Shown here in pieces: positions 25,672-34,381 of a DNA stretch of 64,000 nt. Every line of letters begins with the position of its first letter. Position 1 is the first letter of the stretch. Origin of the DNA: JAGWFU01 sp035534575. Lineage in GTDB: Archaea; Micrarchaeota; Micrarchaeia; Micrarchaeales; Micrarchaeaceae. The notes under the pieces are model-generated. The model searched no databases. It was not told where the DNA came from and saw only the letters and a list, made by a program, of their open reading frames with translations. A program made the translations under genes and the position numbers. The stretch covers positions 17,514 through 81,513 of the forward strand of contig DATLRT010000015.1 in assembly GCA_035534575.1 (NCBI GenBank). The letters run 5' to 3'.

Positions 25672-25684
25672 CTTTAAATATATG
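25672..25684. promoter_or_regulatory. Bidirectional TATA element between the winged-helix and phosphoribosyltransferase genes
   Basis: The sequence CTTTAAATATATG reads as a TATA box on both strands. It gives leaders of about 13-14 nt for the ATG at 25639 (minus) and the TTG at 25717 (plus), so one element may serve both genes. Confidence 0.5.
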
Positions 25685-25716
25685 CCCATACACTTCCTAC
25701 TTGTAATCGTGATTCA

Positions 25717-26349
25717 TTGGCAAATATTCCCGTAAAGGTCGTGGACTGGCAGACTGTCGAGAGCTGGGCAGAGGGACTTGCTGACCGCATAAAGGACTCG
25801 GGATACAAGGTCGACGTGGCCATAGCGCTCGCAAGGGGCGGGCTCACTCCCGCAAGGCTGGTCAGCGACATACTCGGCATAAGGGACATAATATCGATTA
25901 AGGTGGAGCACTGGGTGGACACCGCGGAACACCAAAAGGAGGCCAAGATAAAGTACCCCTACATAGCGGACCTGAGCGGGAAGTCGGCAATCATAATAGA
26001 TGACATCTGTGACACCGGGGAGAGCTTCATCATCTCCAAGAAGTACGTTGAGGATAACTTCAAGCCCAAGAGCCTGAAGACCGCCGCGCTGCAGTACATA
26101 GAGAAGTCCAGCAAGTTCACCCCTGACTTCTATTCTGACACCGTGAGGGACTGGACGTGGTTCATGTATCCTTGGAACTACTGGGAGGACATGATAAATC
26201 TGACGCTCAAGCTGCAGGTTGACCTCTCTAGCCCCACTGACGTGGAAAAGGCTTTCCAGGACTCCTATGGCGCTACGCCTCCAATCTCAATAGAGGAAGT
26301 TGTTGCGGAGATTGAGCGAAGGGAACTCAAGCCAGCGAAGGCCGACTGA
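25717..26349 (+). CDS. Phosphoribosyltransferase domain protein (COG2236-like)
   Basis: 210 residues from a TTG start. The PRPP-binding signature IIIDDICDTGES is near residues 91-102, preceded by the PRT core strand VDVAIALARGGLTPARLVSDILG. The fold matches archaeal hypoxanthine/xanthine/guanine-type phosphoribosyltransferases (COG2236). The C-terminal 70 residues (WTWFMYPWNYWED) are also typical of that family. It likely salvages a purine base using PRPP; the base is not determined. The stop adjoins the convergent carS gene at 26350. Confidence 0.85.
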   Translation: MANIPVKVVDWQTVESWAEGLADRIKDSGYKVDVAIALARGGLTPARLVSDILGIRDIISIKVEHWVDTAEHQKEAKIKYPYIADLSGKSAIIIDDICDTGESFIISKKYVEDNFKPKSLKTAALQYIEKSSKFTPDFYSDTVRDWTWFMYPWNYWEDMINLTLKLQVDLSSPTDVEKAFQDSYGATPPISIEEVVAEIERRELKPAKAD

Positions 26350-26859
26350 TTACCACGGGACCTTCTTCAGCTTCAATCTGTGCGCGCCAATGTTGGTCAG
26401 CACATGCGTTAGCCCCGTAAGCACAAACAGGAATGCCATTCCATAAAGGTTGGGCATGTGTCCGAGCCAGAATGAGAAGATAAGCGCGAAGATAAAGAAT
26501 CCGTACTGGTCCATTACCGGCAAGCTCATTCCGGACTTGTAGTTCAGCCTCCTCTTTACGAAGCTGCCGATCAGGTCGCCAGCTATTGCGCCCAGCGCAA
26601 GCATTACCGCAATAGGCAGCATGTAGCTGAACACTGGATACTCAATGAGGCCCACACCGATTCCGGCAAGCAGCGCAGAGGCTGTCCCTATTATTGTCTT
26701 GTTGTCGCCGAATATCCTCTTCCCGAAAAGCTTCTTCTTGAAGTCCAGAGGCCCGCCCCTTCCGAAGATGACCGGTGCCCCGTTGGCGGCGTAGGCTGGG
26801 AATATGTAGATTATCGGATACAGGAACGCGAGGTAGATAAAATTAAGGTCGAGGTTCAA
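26350..26859 (-). CDS. carS: CDP-archaeol synthase
   Basis: Activates unsaturated archaeol (digeranylgeranylglyceryl phosphate) with CTP in archaeal membrane-lipid synthesis. 169 residues with about five membrane helices. The family blocks are PAYAANGAPVIFGRGGPLDF, GKRIFGDNKTIIG and GDLIGSFVKRRLNYKSG followed by PVMDQYGF. Length is normal. It lies 11 nt after alaS on the same strand, so the two may be co-transcribed. This is a strictly archaeal gene and good evidence for the domain of the organism. Confidence 0.94.
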   Translation of the reverse strand: MNLDLNFIYLAFLYPIIYIFPAYAANGAPVIFGRGGPLDFKKKLFGKRIFGDNKTIIGTASALLAGIGVGLIEYPVFSYMLPIAVMLALGAIAGDLIGSFVKRRLNYKSGMSLPVMDQYGFFIFALIFSFWLGHMPNLYGMAFLFVLTGLTHVLTNIGAHRLKLKKVPW

Positions 26860-26870
26860 GAAATCTCCGC

Positions 26871-29546
26871 TTACTGGCTGGCAATCCTCCCCTCCGCTAT
26901 CCTCTTAGAGCCGCCGCCATTGAACTTCTTCTTCATCTTGGCAGCCGTTGCCTTTATCAGCTCAAGAGCATCCACAGTTGACTCCTCCCCTGATATGGCT
27001 ACGCACTCAAGCTCCTTGTTGTGAATCAATATAGCCTTGTCAGGGTTCTTCTCAACGAAGAGCGTGGCTATCTTTCTAAGCATCTTTCTGTCGTACTCAA
27101 GCTCCTTCACCGCCTCTTTGCTCTTTGATGATGTTGAGATCTGCTCAGCGAGGAATCCGCACAGCTCAGCTTCAGCGCTTTCGTACTTCTGCCTGTATAT
27201 CCTGAGCTCCTCCAGCTTCGCCGCCATTCCGGCATCCAGCTTGTCCCTGTCAACCCCCGCTGCAGTGGCGATGGAGTTTATGCTGTCCTCCATCCTGTTT
27301 ATGTACTCATATGCAGCGGGTCCGGCCACGAACTCCAGCCTGTTTATCCCATCGTGTATCCTTGACGCGCTTACAATCTTGATTATGCCTATGCTCGACT
27401 CAGATGTAGCGAGATGAAGCCCTCCGCACGCCTCTGCGTCTATAAGCTTCCCCTTCAGGTCTGTGACCTTCACTATTCTCAGTTTGCTTGCAGGGACTCC
27501 ATGGCCTTGGTAGATTGAGAATCCGTACTTCCTCTCCGCATCGTTTCTCCCCAGCTCGTCAACAGAGACCTTTATGCCGTGCGTTATATAGGAATTGGCA
27601 CGCGCCTCTATCTCCCTCACCTGCTTCTCTGTTAGCCTCTCGTAATGTGATATGTCTATGTGCGCCTTGTCCGGCGACTTCTTCGCGCCCTCCTGCCATG
27701 CGTGCTTGCCCAGTATGCTCCTTGCCGCCGCGCTCACAAGATGCGTAGCCGTGTGGTGAGCCATAAGCCTCAATCTCCTTTCCTTGTCCACCGCGCACTT
27801 TACCTTTGCCCCTGTCTTCATTGCGGTAGACTTCTCAAGCACATGGACTATCACTCCGTTGATTGACTGGACATCAACGACCTTGTTGCCCTCTATAGTG
27901 CCCCTGTCAGCCTCCTGTCCTCCGCTCTCCGCGTAGAACGGTGTCTTGTCAAGTATGACGAACGCTCCCTTAGTCCTGAGCACCTTCGACTCCGCCTCTG
28001 TCGCGAAGTTGTCGTAGAACAGCTTCTCCGTCTTTGGCAGGTCTTCCGTCTCTATGTCCATATTCTTGGGCTCCTTCTTCTTTCCTGCAAAGTCACCCTT
28101 TATCATCTCGTTGTAAAGCTCCTCAGGAACGTCCAACTTGACCTTCTTTGATTCCGCTATGCTCTTTATGAAGTCTGGCGTTATTCCGTGGCTCTCATAA
28201 AGTGTCCTGGCCCTCTCCTTTGTCAGCTTCTCCTTCTTCTCGACTATGGTGTTGACTATCTTCATAGCCGAGCTCTTTGTGTTGTCGTACCTTTTCTTCT
28301 CGACATCCACCACCTCGCTTATCTCGTCGAGGCTGTCCTGTATGTCCTTGTACACCTTAACGAGGTCGCTCGAGTGGGATTCCATTATCTTCATCACGTC
28401 GATCCCAGGGGCATACCTGTCAATGAAGTCGAACGCTCTCCTCAATATTATCCTGAGGTTGTAGCCTCCACCCACGTTGCTAGGTAGTGCACCGTCGCTT
28501 ATCGCGAACAGCAATGTCCTCGTGTGGTCCGCTATGGCGTAAGCGGCCTGCATCGGCTTTATCGTCTCGAAGTACTCCCTCTCCGTTATGCCGGAGCTCT
28601 TTATGAGCCTCTTCTCCACCGCCTCAACATCAGTGACCTCGCTTGCGTCCACCGTTCCCAGCGCGCCCGCGACCTTTGCATATATCTTGTGGTCCGGCTT
28701 GATTCCTGCTGTTTTGTAAATGTAATCCAGCTGGTTCTTGAAAACGACGTCGTAGGCAGTCTGCGCGCCGGAGTAGAACCACATCAGCCTCTCGAATCCC
28801 CATCCCACGTCCACGACCTTGGCATTCAGCTCCTTAACCTTGCCGTCCGCGTACTCGAACTGCGTGAACACGCTGTTGACCAGTTCCAATCCGTTTGCGA
28901 AGCTCTCAAGCGATGGTCCGAACTCAGAGAAGTCTCCCATGGCCCACGTGTCCTCCACATAGGTGAGATCCTTCTTCTTGACTCCGAGCACGGATGTGAG
29001 AAGGTTGTAATTGAGCTCGATGGTTCTGTCCCTCCAGTATCCCTCCTTCGGATAGTTGAATGCGTGCTGGCCCGGCATCATGAAGGCGGTGAAGTGCCTG
29101 CCCGTGACTCCCACGTTGGGTATGTCGTTGAACCTCATGCATATCTGCGGAACAAGCAGCGGGTTGGCGTTGTACTCGAAGTTTATCTTCCCGTTCTCAA
29201 GCCTCTGGAAATCCTGTATGCTCGCTATCGTGAAATACAGGTCCTGCCTCCACCTGCTGACCACCGGGTACTTCTCGATTATCTCGTGGCCCTCCTTCTT
29301 GAAGAAATCGGAGAACCTCTTCCAGAAGTCCGCGTATGTGACATTGGTCATCTTGGGCTTCATGAACGTGTACGGTTCGTGCGATGAGTCGCCGCAGAAC
29401 TTCCTGTCCGAGTCAACCGTCCAGAAGTACTTGGAGCATCCCTTGCACTGCCTCCTCTCGAATCCTTCATCCTTGAACGTCTTGACCTCGTAGTACTTCT
29501 TCGGCTCCTTGGAGAAGTTGGCCCTCAGTTCATCCTTGTTGAGCAT
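26871..29546 (-). CDS. alaS: Alanyl-tRNA synthetase (archaeal type)
   Basis: Charges tRNA-Ala. 891 residues. The archaeal-specific N-terminal zinc motif is CKGCSKYFWTVDSDRKFC (about residues 34-51); the class II catalytic domain shows PVVSRWRQDLYFTIASIQDFQR and PGQHAFNYPKEGYWRDRTIELNYN; the editing domain has HHTATH and the Cys-x3-His CGGLH; a C-Ala-type domain ends the protein. The start ATG 29546 overlaps the stop of the upstream nuclease gene by one base; the longer frame to 29615 overlaps that gene and lacks homology. Operon order on the minus strand: nuclease, alaS, carS. Confidence 0.96.
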   Translation of the reverse strand: MLNKDELRANFSKEPKKYYEVKTFKDEGFERRQCKGCSKYFWTVDSDRKFCGDSSHEPYTFMKPKMTNVTYADFWKRFSDFFKKEGHEIIEKYPVVSRWRQDLYFTIASIQDFQRLENGKINFEYNANPLLVPQICMRFNDIPNVGVTGRHFTAFMMPGQHAFNYPKEGYWRDRTIELNYNLLTSVLGVKKKDLTYVEDTWAMGDFSEFGPSLESFANGLELVNSVFTQFEYADGKVKELNAKVVDVGWGFERLMWFYSGAQTAYDVVFKNQLDYIYKTAGIKPDHKIYAKVAGALGTVDASEVTDVEAVEKRLIKSSGITEREYFETIKPMQAAYAIADHTRTLLFAISDGALPSNVGGGYNLRIILRRAFDFIDRYAPGIDVMKIMESHSSDLVKVYKDIQDSLDEISEVVDVEKKRYDNTKSSAMKIVNTIVEKKEKLTKERARTLYESHGITPDFIKSIAESKKVKLDVPEELYNEMIKGDFAGKKKEPKNMDIETEDLPKTEKLFYDNFATEAESKVLRTKGAFVILDKTPFYAESGGQEADRGTIEGNKVVDVQSINGVIVHVLEKSTAMKTGAKVKCAVDKERRLRLMAHHTATHLVSAAARSILGKHAWQEGAKKSPDKAHIDISHYERLTEKQVREIEARANSYITHGIKVSVDELGRNDAERKYGFSIYQGHGVPASKLRIVKVTDLKGKLIDAEACGGLHLATSESSIGIIKIVSASRIHDGINRLEFVAGPAAYEYINRMEDSINSIATAAGVDRDKLDAGMAAKLEELRIYRQKYESAEAELCGFLAEQISTSSKSKEAVKELEYDRKMLRKIATLFVEKNPDKAILIHNKELECVAISGEESTVDALELIKATAAKMKKKFNGGGSKRIAEGRIASQ

Positions 29547-30412
29547 CAAAGCGCCTTTTGGTCTGACCACACGGTGCACTCCTTGTTGAAGAACGCGCAC
29601 CACCTGCATTTCCACTTCTCGCTTTCCGGGACCGGCAGCGACTTCCTCTCTCCGTTCCAGTACTTGAGCACGTGGGTGATTATTCCCTGCGCCTCCTTCC
29701 CGTCATACGAGAGCTTCTCCAGCTTTATCTCCGTCTTGGTAAACTGGTTCAGGTATCTGATATAAAGTGTATTGCTTATCTTATTAAGAGTTCTCATGTC
29801 ATCGAAGAACACCTGCGCAATAGTGCCGATGTCCTGCAGGTTCCTCTCAATCTCGGCGGCATTCAGCTGTCTTACGAACTCGTCCGTCATCTTCAGCGCT
29901 GCGGTTCTGTAGCCCGCAACGAAGTTCTTGACGTTGTAGTCGCCGCTGGTGACGTCGTCTAGCATCTTCTTGTAGATCATTACCTGCACGCGGTGGGTCA
30001 GCACCTGCGCGTCAGAGGGCATGGTGTCGTTGCCCCTCGTCTTATCCTCCAGTATAGCGGTCTCGCCGTTCTCGTTCTGCAGCTGGTCTATCTTGCCTAC
30101 GACCTTGTATCCTCCGAGCGAGCCGTAGAGCTGCACCTCCCTCGTAACTCCCTTCGCCTTGAGCGTTGCCACTGCCTGGTGGCTGGTGTACAGCGCCTTG
30201 TAGAGGCTGTCCGCATAGCTCCTCGGCTGGAGCATTATGGGTACGTTGGTCTCGCCCTCAAGCTCCTCGTGAATCTTGCTGCCCTTCTGTATCTCTTTGG
30301 TAATCTTGGGCCCGTGTATGTAGTTTAGCTCCATCTGCCTCTCGCACCAGTACTGTGCGGAGATGTCCGAAACCCGTATGCTCGTCTTGTGGAGCTCTTC
30401 AAGGACACTCAA
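29546..30412 (-). CDS. Exo5/Cas4-like PD-(D/E)XK nuclease with iron-sulfur cluster ligands
   Basis: 288 residues. C23 (YWCERQ) and the C-terminal trio C269, C272 and C279 (CRWCAFFNKEC) match the four-cysteine Fe-S cluster layout of Cas4, AddB and Exo5 (Dem1) nucleases. Between them lie an early His (GSKIHEELEGE), the D of VGKIDQL and the E-x-K of ILEDKTRG, which form the PD-(D/E)XK active site, followed by the QVMIYKKML helix (motif QxxxY). No CRISPR genes are in this window, so an Exo5-like role in single-strand DNA processing or repair is more likely than adaptation. It overlaps alaS by one base, so both are translated together. Confidence 0.82.
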   Translation of the reverse strand: MSVLEELHKTSIRVSDISAQYWCERQMELNYIHGPKITKEIQKGSKIHEELEGETNVPIMLQPRSYADSLYKALYTSHQAVATLKAKGVTREVQLYGSLGGYKVVGKIDQLQNENGETAILEDKTRGNDTMPSDAQVLTHRVQVMIYKKMLDDVTSGDYNVKNFVAGYRTAALKMTDEFVRQLNAAEIERNLQDIGTIAQVFFDDMRTLNKISNTLYIRYLNQFTKTEIKLEKLSYDGKEAQGIITHVLKYWNGERKSLPVPESEKWKCRWCAFFNKECTVWSDQKAL

Positions 30413-30433
30413 ATAAAGACCTCTTAAGATGAA

Positions 30434-30489
30434 TCAGCCCGCCTACTTGTCGTCATAGCCAAAGGCTCAGCGATTACCTCAATCATCAC
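30434..30489 (-). ncRNA. C/D box guide sRNA (putative)
   Basis: On the minus strand: C box GTGATGA (30489-30483), a 12-nt guide, D' box CTGA (30470-30467), a 10-nt linker, C' box ATGACGA with one mismatch to RTGATGA (30456-30450), a second 12-nt guide, and D box CTGA (30437-30434). Both guides end directly at their D box and are the same length, as in archaeal 2'-O-methylation guides assembled with L7Ae, Nop5 and fibrillarin. A minus-strand TATA box at 30512-30520 places transcription start within a few nt of the C box. The rRNA or tRNA targets were not identified. Confidence 0.7.
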
Positions 30490-30511
30490 TGGGTAGCTAT
30501 TGGCAACGAGG

Positions 30512-30520
30512 TTATAAAAA
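30512..30520 (-). promoter_or_regulatory. TATA box of the C/D box sRNA
   Basis: Minus-strand TTTTTATAA immediately after the DedA stop codon, about 27 nt before the C box. No protein start lies within 100 nt downstream on this strand, so its only evident product is the sRNA. Confidence 0.55.
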
Positions 30521-30523
30521 GCG

Positions 30524-31153
30524 TTACCTCTTGCTCCTCATCCTGCGCACCGCATATGCGTATATCGCGTACAGCACTACACCCAAGACCCCGATGGCAG
30601 TCAGGGTCACTACCGCGCTGTTGATCTTTATCAGATAGTAGCCGAAGAGCATCAGCACCAGGTTCCAGATGAAGATTCCTGCCAGCGAATAGCCGTAGAA
30701 CTTCTTGAGCGACATGCCTGCGAAACCAGCGGGGAAGCTCATCACCGTCCTGAGCACGGGCAGCAATCGGGACAGGAACACGGCTGCACCCCCGTTTCTT
30801 GTGAACCACTTGTCGAAGCTGTCCAGTGTCTCCTTCTTTATGCGGAACGCCTGCAGGTGCTTGTACACCACGTCCTTGCCAACGAAGTAACCTATACCAT
30901 AGTCTATGGTCAAGCCCACCAGGCTCGCCACTATCGATACCAGGAAGGCTATCCCGAAGTTGAACGTGCCGCTTGCTGAGAGTGCACCTGCAAGCGGTAG
31001 CACAACCTCGCTCGGCACCGGTATTGACGAGCTCTCAAGAGTCATCAGGCCGAATAGTGCGGAGTAGCCATATATCTTCATCAGCTCAGATATCTCGCCA
31101 TAGGAGTTGGTGAACAGGGCCATGATATTTGCGGTAATGGTTAAATCGAACAT
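30524..31153 (-). CDS. DedA/SNARE-associated-family membrane protein
   Basis: About 209 residues with four to six hydrophobic segments. Family marks are ESSSIPVPSEVVLPLAGAL (re-entrant loop with conserved acidic residue) and SRLLPVLRTVMSFPAGFAGM (the RxxPxxR-type motif). DedA proteins include lipid-carrier (polyprenyl-phosphate) and phospholipid flippases, which would fit the lipid-carrier genes at 14-19 kb, though this is inference. ATG 31153 is chosen because a minus-strand TATA element at 31185-31195 leaves a short leader there; the upstream in-frame ATG at 31207 lies before that promoter. Confidence 0.87.
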   Translation of the reverse strand: MFDLTITANIMALFTNSYGEISELMKIYGYSALFGLMTLESSSIPVPSEVVLPLAGALSASGTFNFGIAFLVSIVASLVGLTIDYGIGYFVGKDVVYKHLQAFRIKKETLDSFDKWFTRNGGAAVFLSRLLPVLRTVMSFPAGFAGMSLKKFYGYSLAGIFIWNLVLMLFGYYLIKINSAVVTLTAIGVLGVVLYAIYAYAVRRMRSKR

Positions 31154-31184
31154 GCGCTCGCCGGAATAGCTGTTATAAACACTA

Positions 31185-31195
31185 TAAGTATAAAA
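31185..31195. promoter_or_regulatory. Shared TATA element between DedA and glyA
   Basis: AGTATAAAAGG reads as a TATA box on the plus strand, about 35 nt before the glyA ATG, and its complement serves the DedA start at 31153. The two genes are divergent with no room for separate promoters. Confidence 0.5.
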
Positions 31196-31224
31196 GGATT
31201 CCATCACAATTACTAGCGCTGCTG

Positions 31225-32583
31225 ATGGGTGATGCTATGGGTTCATTGGGCAATATCAAGAAGAACGATCCTGAGATATTCAAGGCGATAAAGAAGGAGC
31301 TGAAGAGGCAGAGGGAGACTCTTGAGATGATACCCTCCGAGAACTTCGCCAGCCTTGATGTCATAAGGGCGATGGGCACAGTGCTCACAAACAAGTACTC
31401 CGAGGGCTACCCAGGCAAGAGGTACTACGGCGGAAACCAGTTCATAGACCAGATAGAGACTATCGCGATTGAGAGGGCCAAGTCCCTTTTCGGCGTGCCC
31501 CACGCCAATGTGCAGCCCTATTCGGGTTCTCCTGCCAACTTTGCCATTTACACTGCGCTGTGCAACCCCGGCGACACCATAATGGGAATGAACCTCACTG
31601 ATGGCGGCCACCTGACGCACGGGTGGAAGACCAGCGCCACCGGAAAGTTCTTCAAGAGCGTTCCATATCATGTGAAGGCGGACGGATACATCGACATCGA
31701 GGAGGCGAGGAAGGTCGCGATGGAGAACAGGCCCAAGATAATCTGGATTGGCGCGACGGCGTACACAAGGCCACTCCCGCTCAAGGAGTTCGCGCAGATA
31801 GCTGACGAGTGCGGTGCTTACCTAATTGCGGACATATCTCACATAGCAGGCTTGGTCGCTGGAGGCGCGCACGAGAGCCCGTCCAAGTTCGCTCACGTAA
31901 TAACAACCACCACTCACAAGACGCTTAGGGGCCCGAGGGGCGCGATGATAATGGTCACCCAGAAGGGTCTGGACAAGGATCCCGAGCTGTCTGACAAGAT
32001 AGACAAGGCTGTCTTCCCCGGTCTACAGGGCGGGCCTCACGATCACACGACCGCCGCAATCGCAATTTCCCTGCTCGAGGCATCAAAGCCGGAGTTCAGG
32101 GAGTATGCCGCTCAGATAGTCCTCAATGCAAGGGCGCTTTCGGAGCAGTTGGTAAGGCGCGGGCTCAGGGTAGTGACCGGCGGCACTGACAACCATATGG
32201 TGCTTGTGGACCTTACGCCATTCGGAAAGGGCAAGGGAGTGTTTGCGCAGGAGGCGCTTGACCTTGCGGGAATAGTCGCTAACAAGAACACGATTCCGGG
32301 CGAGCAGTCAAGCCCGTTCTATCCGAGCGGGTTGAGGCTGGGCACACCCGCACTCACCTCAAGGAAGATGAAGCAGGGCGAGATGGTGGAGACTGCCAAC
32401 ATAATCGCCGACATAATCCAACAGGTGAAGGGCTACGAGGTTCCCGATGAGAAGGAGGCGAGGCTGAAGTACATAGCCAAGTTCAAGAAGGAGATGAAGT
32501 CCAACGCCGCGGTCAAGGAGGCGAGGGAGAAGGTGCTGCTCCTGTGCGAGAGGTTCCCACTCTATGCGGACCTCAGGCTTTGA
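31225..32583 (+). CDS. glyA: Serine hydroxymethyltransferase
   Basis: PLP enzyme that converts serine to glycine and loads a one-carbon unit on folate or a pterin. 452 residues, normal length. The N-terminal blocks IPSENFAS and NKYSEGYPGKRYYGG are intact; the PLP lysine is in TTTTHKTLRGPRG (about residue 233). Start could be ATG 31225 or 31237. The gene converges on and overlaps the ThyX-like gene by 11 nt at the 3' ends; ThyX enzymes use the methylene-folate product of GlyA, so the neighbourhood is functionally sensible. Confidence 0.96.
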   Translation: MGDAMGSLGNIKKNDPEIFKAIKKELKRQRETLEMIPSENFASLDVIRAMGTVLTNKYSEGYPGKRYYGGNQFIDQIETIAIERAKSLFGVPHANVQPYSGSPANFAIYTALCNPGDTIMGMNLTDGGHLTHGWKTSATGKFFKSVPYHVKADGYIDIEEARKVAMENRPKIIWIGATAYTRPLPLKEFAQIADECGAYLIADISHIAGLVAGGAHESPSKFAHVITTTTHKTLRGPRGAMIMVTQKGLDKDPELSDKIDKAVFPGLQGGPHDHTTAAIAISLLEASKPEFREYAAQIVLNARALSEQLVRRGLRVVTGGTDNHMVLVDLTPFGKGKGVFAQEALDLAGIVANKNTIPGEQSSPFYPSGLRLGTPALTSRKMKQGEMVETANIIADIIQQVKGYEVPDEKEARLKYIAKFKKEMKSNAAVKEAREKVLLLCERFPLYADLRL

Positions 32584-34285
32584 GCGCGCTCTTCTTCACG
32601 GCTATCCTGATTTCGGAGTCCAGCCTTCCCAAGGTCTTCTCGTTCATGTCCAGGTAGCTCATCTGCTCCACAACTGTGGGATGTATGGCCTTGGTCTTCA
32701 TTGCCATGTGCTGCACCAGCCTCCTATAATCGGGATGCCCCTGCGTAGATGACCTGAGCTCGCAGAGGTGGTAGAGCTGGCGCGCGTTCAGCCTGTAGTA
32801 CCATCTTATGTTGAATCCGAACGTAACAACATACTGCGCCTGGTACGGCAGCGCGGGCAGCAAGTTCTTGTAAAGCGAGTCAACGTCCCTCATCAGCGAC
32901 TTGTAATCGTCCTCAATCCCTATGTCCGCATACGCATCACGGGTGTCGTAGCCGAGCTCCGTGCCGAAGTTCTGCCTCTCTTGCGTGCCTATCCTATGCC
33001 TCTGTATGTCCCTGTAGATTCCGATTCTGCCCTTCAGGTCGAACAGATACTCAACATCCTCAAACGCCCTTCCTGGCTTGTGCCTCCTGTTCTTTCTCTC
33101 TCCCACATATGTGGATATCAGTGTCTTCCTCTCATCCACGGGCATCTTCTCAGCCATGCTCAGCGCATTGCTCATGCTGAGGCCGTGTGAGAATCTGTAG
33201 AGCACAGCAGCGGCGATGCTCTTCTGCGCATACAGGTCAGGGTCTCCCGAACCCATTCCCGTGTAGTAATCGATACTGACATCCTCCCCGCCCGACACGA
33301 TTCCCTTTGTCGCCTTCTCAACGAGCTGCATGGTCCTAAGTGTCCTGTCGCTCATGAACTGCTGCATCCCCTTTCCGTGGCTGTCATCGATCCTCTTGAC
33401 CAGCGACGGCACCAGCTTGGACAGCTCCCCAGTCACCCTCGTCGCTATCCAGCGCGATTCCCTCAGCGGTGAGGCGAGCATTTTGTTCAGCATGTTCTCA
33501 TATGACCTTGATCCCATGCTCATTCCGACGTGCGTGAGCAGCGACATGGGCAGATAATCCCTGAGGAAGTCGAGCGCGTTCGCCTTTATTGAGTTGTCGT
33601 AAGCCTTGATCAGTTCTGCCTCAGTGACGCCCGTCTTCTCATCCGCGCCGTTCTTTATCTCCGATATCTTGACCAGCCTGTCGCCCAGCCTGAAACTGAT
33701 GTTGTCTATCGGGTTGGTGTCCCTTATGTACTTGGACATCGCGTCCATGTGGCCCGAGTATGAGGTGAACAGCCCATTCATCAGCTTTGTGTAATCGTCG
33801 CCGTATCTGGAATCCATTATCTCCTTGTCCTTGTAGAACATGAACTCGTTGTTCGGAAGCTTCTTGTCGAACGCAACGTATCGTGTCGACTTCTCTATGT
33901 ACGAGCCAAGTCGGCAGTCCTCTATGTCCTTCACCGCCAGGTTCGATACGAACTCGCACGACACCGGCAGGCCGCCCGCCATCTCCTGTATCGAGTCGTC
34001 TCCGTAATCAACAAGCCATGCATCGAAGAACTCCCTGCCCCTGTTCTTGTTTGGATAGAACTCCTTCAGGAAGAGTCTCTTGCTAGTCAGCGCGGTTCGG
34101 CTGTACCTCGAGAGCAGCGCGCCTGCCTGCTCCGGCGTCAGATCCGTACCAAGCTTCCATGCGAATATGTTGTCCGCCACGTTTGTGAGGCTGGCGTCCA
34201 GTATCCCTGCCTCCTCGTCCGTGAACTCCTCAACGGCGACTCCGCTGTCCCCTTCGTGCGCCCTGAAGACGTAGCTTACACCCAT
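32573..34285 (-). CDS. Tandem ThyX-like protein (flavin-dependent thymidylate synthase family, COG1351)
   Basis: 570 residues containing two ThyX-like halves. The N-terminal half shows LSRYSRTALTSKRLF, DDSIQEMAGGLPVSCEFVSN and IEKSTRYVAFD, then a block YLPMSLLTHVGMSMGSRSYENMLNKML; the C-terminal half shows GRIGIYRDIQRHRIGTQERQNFG and NIRWYYRLNARQLYHLCELRSS. In true ThyX the flavin motif is RHRxxSxNExSxRY; here the RHR is kept, but the following residues differ (RHRIGTQERQNF), so the N- and C-halves may each hold part of one active site or the enzyme may have another role. Related long two-repeat proteins occur in other prokaryotes. A hairpin (34293-34309) precedes the start. No canonical thyA or single-domain thyX is in this window. 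Confidence 0.75.
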   Translation of the reverse strand: MGVSYVFRAHEGDSGVAVEEFTDEEAGILDASLTNVADNIFAWKLGTDLTPEQAGALLSRYSRTALTSKRLFLKEFYPNKNRGREFFDAWLVDYGDDSIQEMAGGLPVSCEFVSNLAVKDIEDCRLGSYIEKSTRYVAFDKKLPNNEFMFYKDKEIMDSRYGDDYTKLMNGLFTSYSGHMDAMSKYIRDTNPIDNISFRLGDRLVKISEIKNGADEKTGVTEAELIKAYDNSIKANALDFLRDYLPMSLLTHVGMSMGSRSYENMLNKMLASPLRESRWIATRVTGELSKLVPSLVKRIDDSHGKGMQQFMSDRTLRTMQLVEKATKGIVSGGEDVSIDYYTGMGSGDPDLYAQKSIAAAVLYRFSHGLSMSNALSMAEKMPVDERKTLISTYVGERKNRRHKPGRAFEDVEYLFDLKGRIGIYRDIQRHRIGTQERQNFGTELGYDTRDAYADIGIEDDYKSLMRDVDSLYKNLLPALPYQAQYVVTFGFNIRWYYRLNARQLYHLCELRSSTQGHPDYRRLVQHMAMKTKAIHPTVVEQMSYLDMNEKTLGRLDSEIRIAVKKSALKA

Positions 34286-34292
34286 TGAGACC

Positions 34293-34309
34293 CCTGTAAA
34301 TCGTACAGG
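34293..34309. repeat. Inverted repeat upstream of the ThyX-like gene
   Basis: CCTGTA and TACAGG separated by 5 nt, 8-24 nt before the start codon of the minus-strand gene. It could be an operator or a hairpin in the leader near the ribosome-binding region. Confidence 0.4.
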
Positions 34310-34381
34310 TAATAATGTTGTGTGAAGGCTTTAAAGGCTACTGACAAAACATATTATTGGTCTCAATACGGGTGCCCATTA

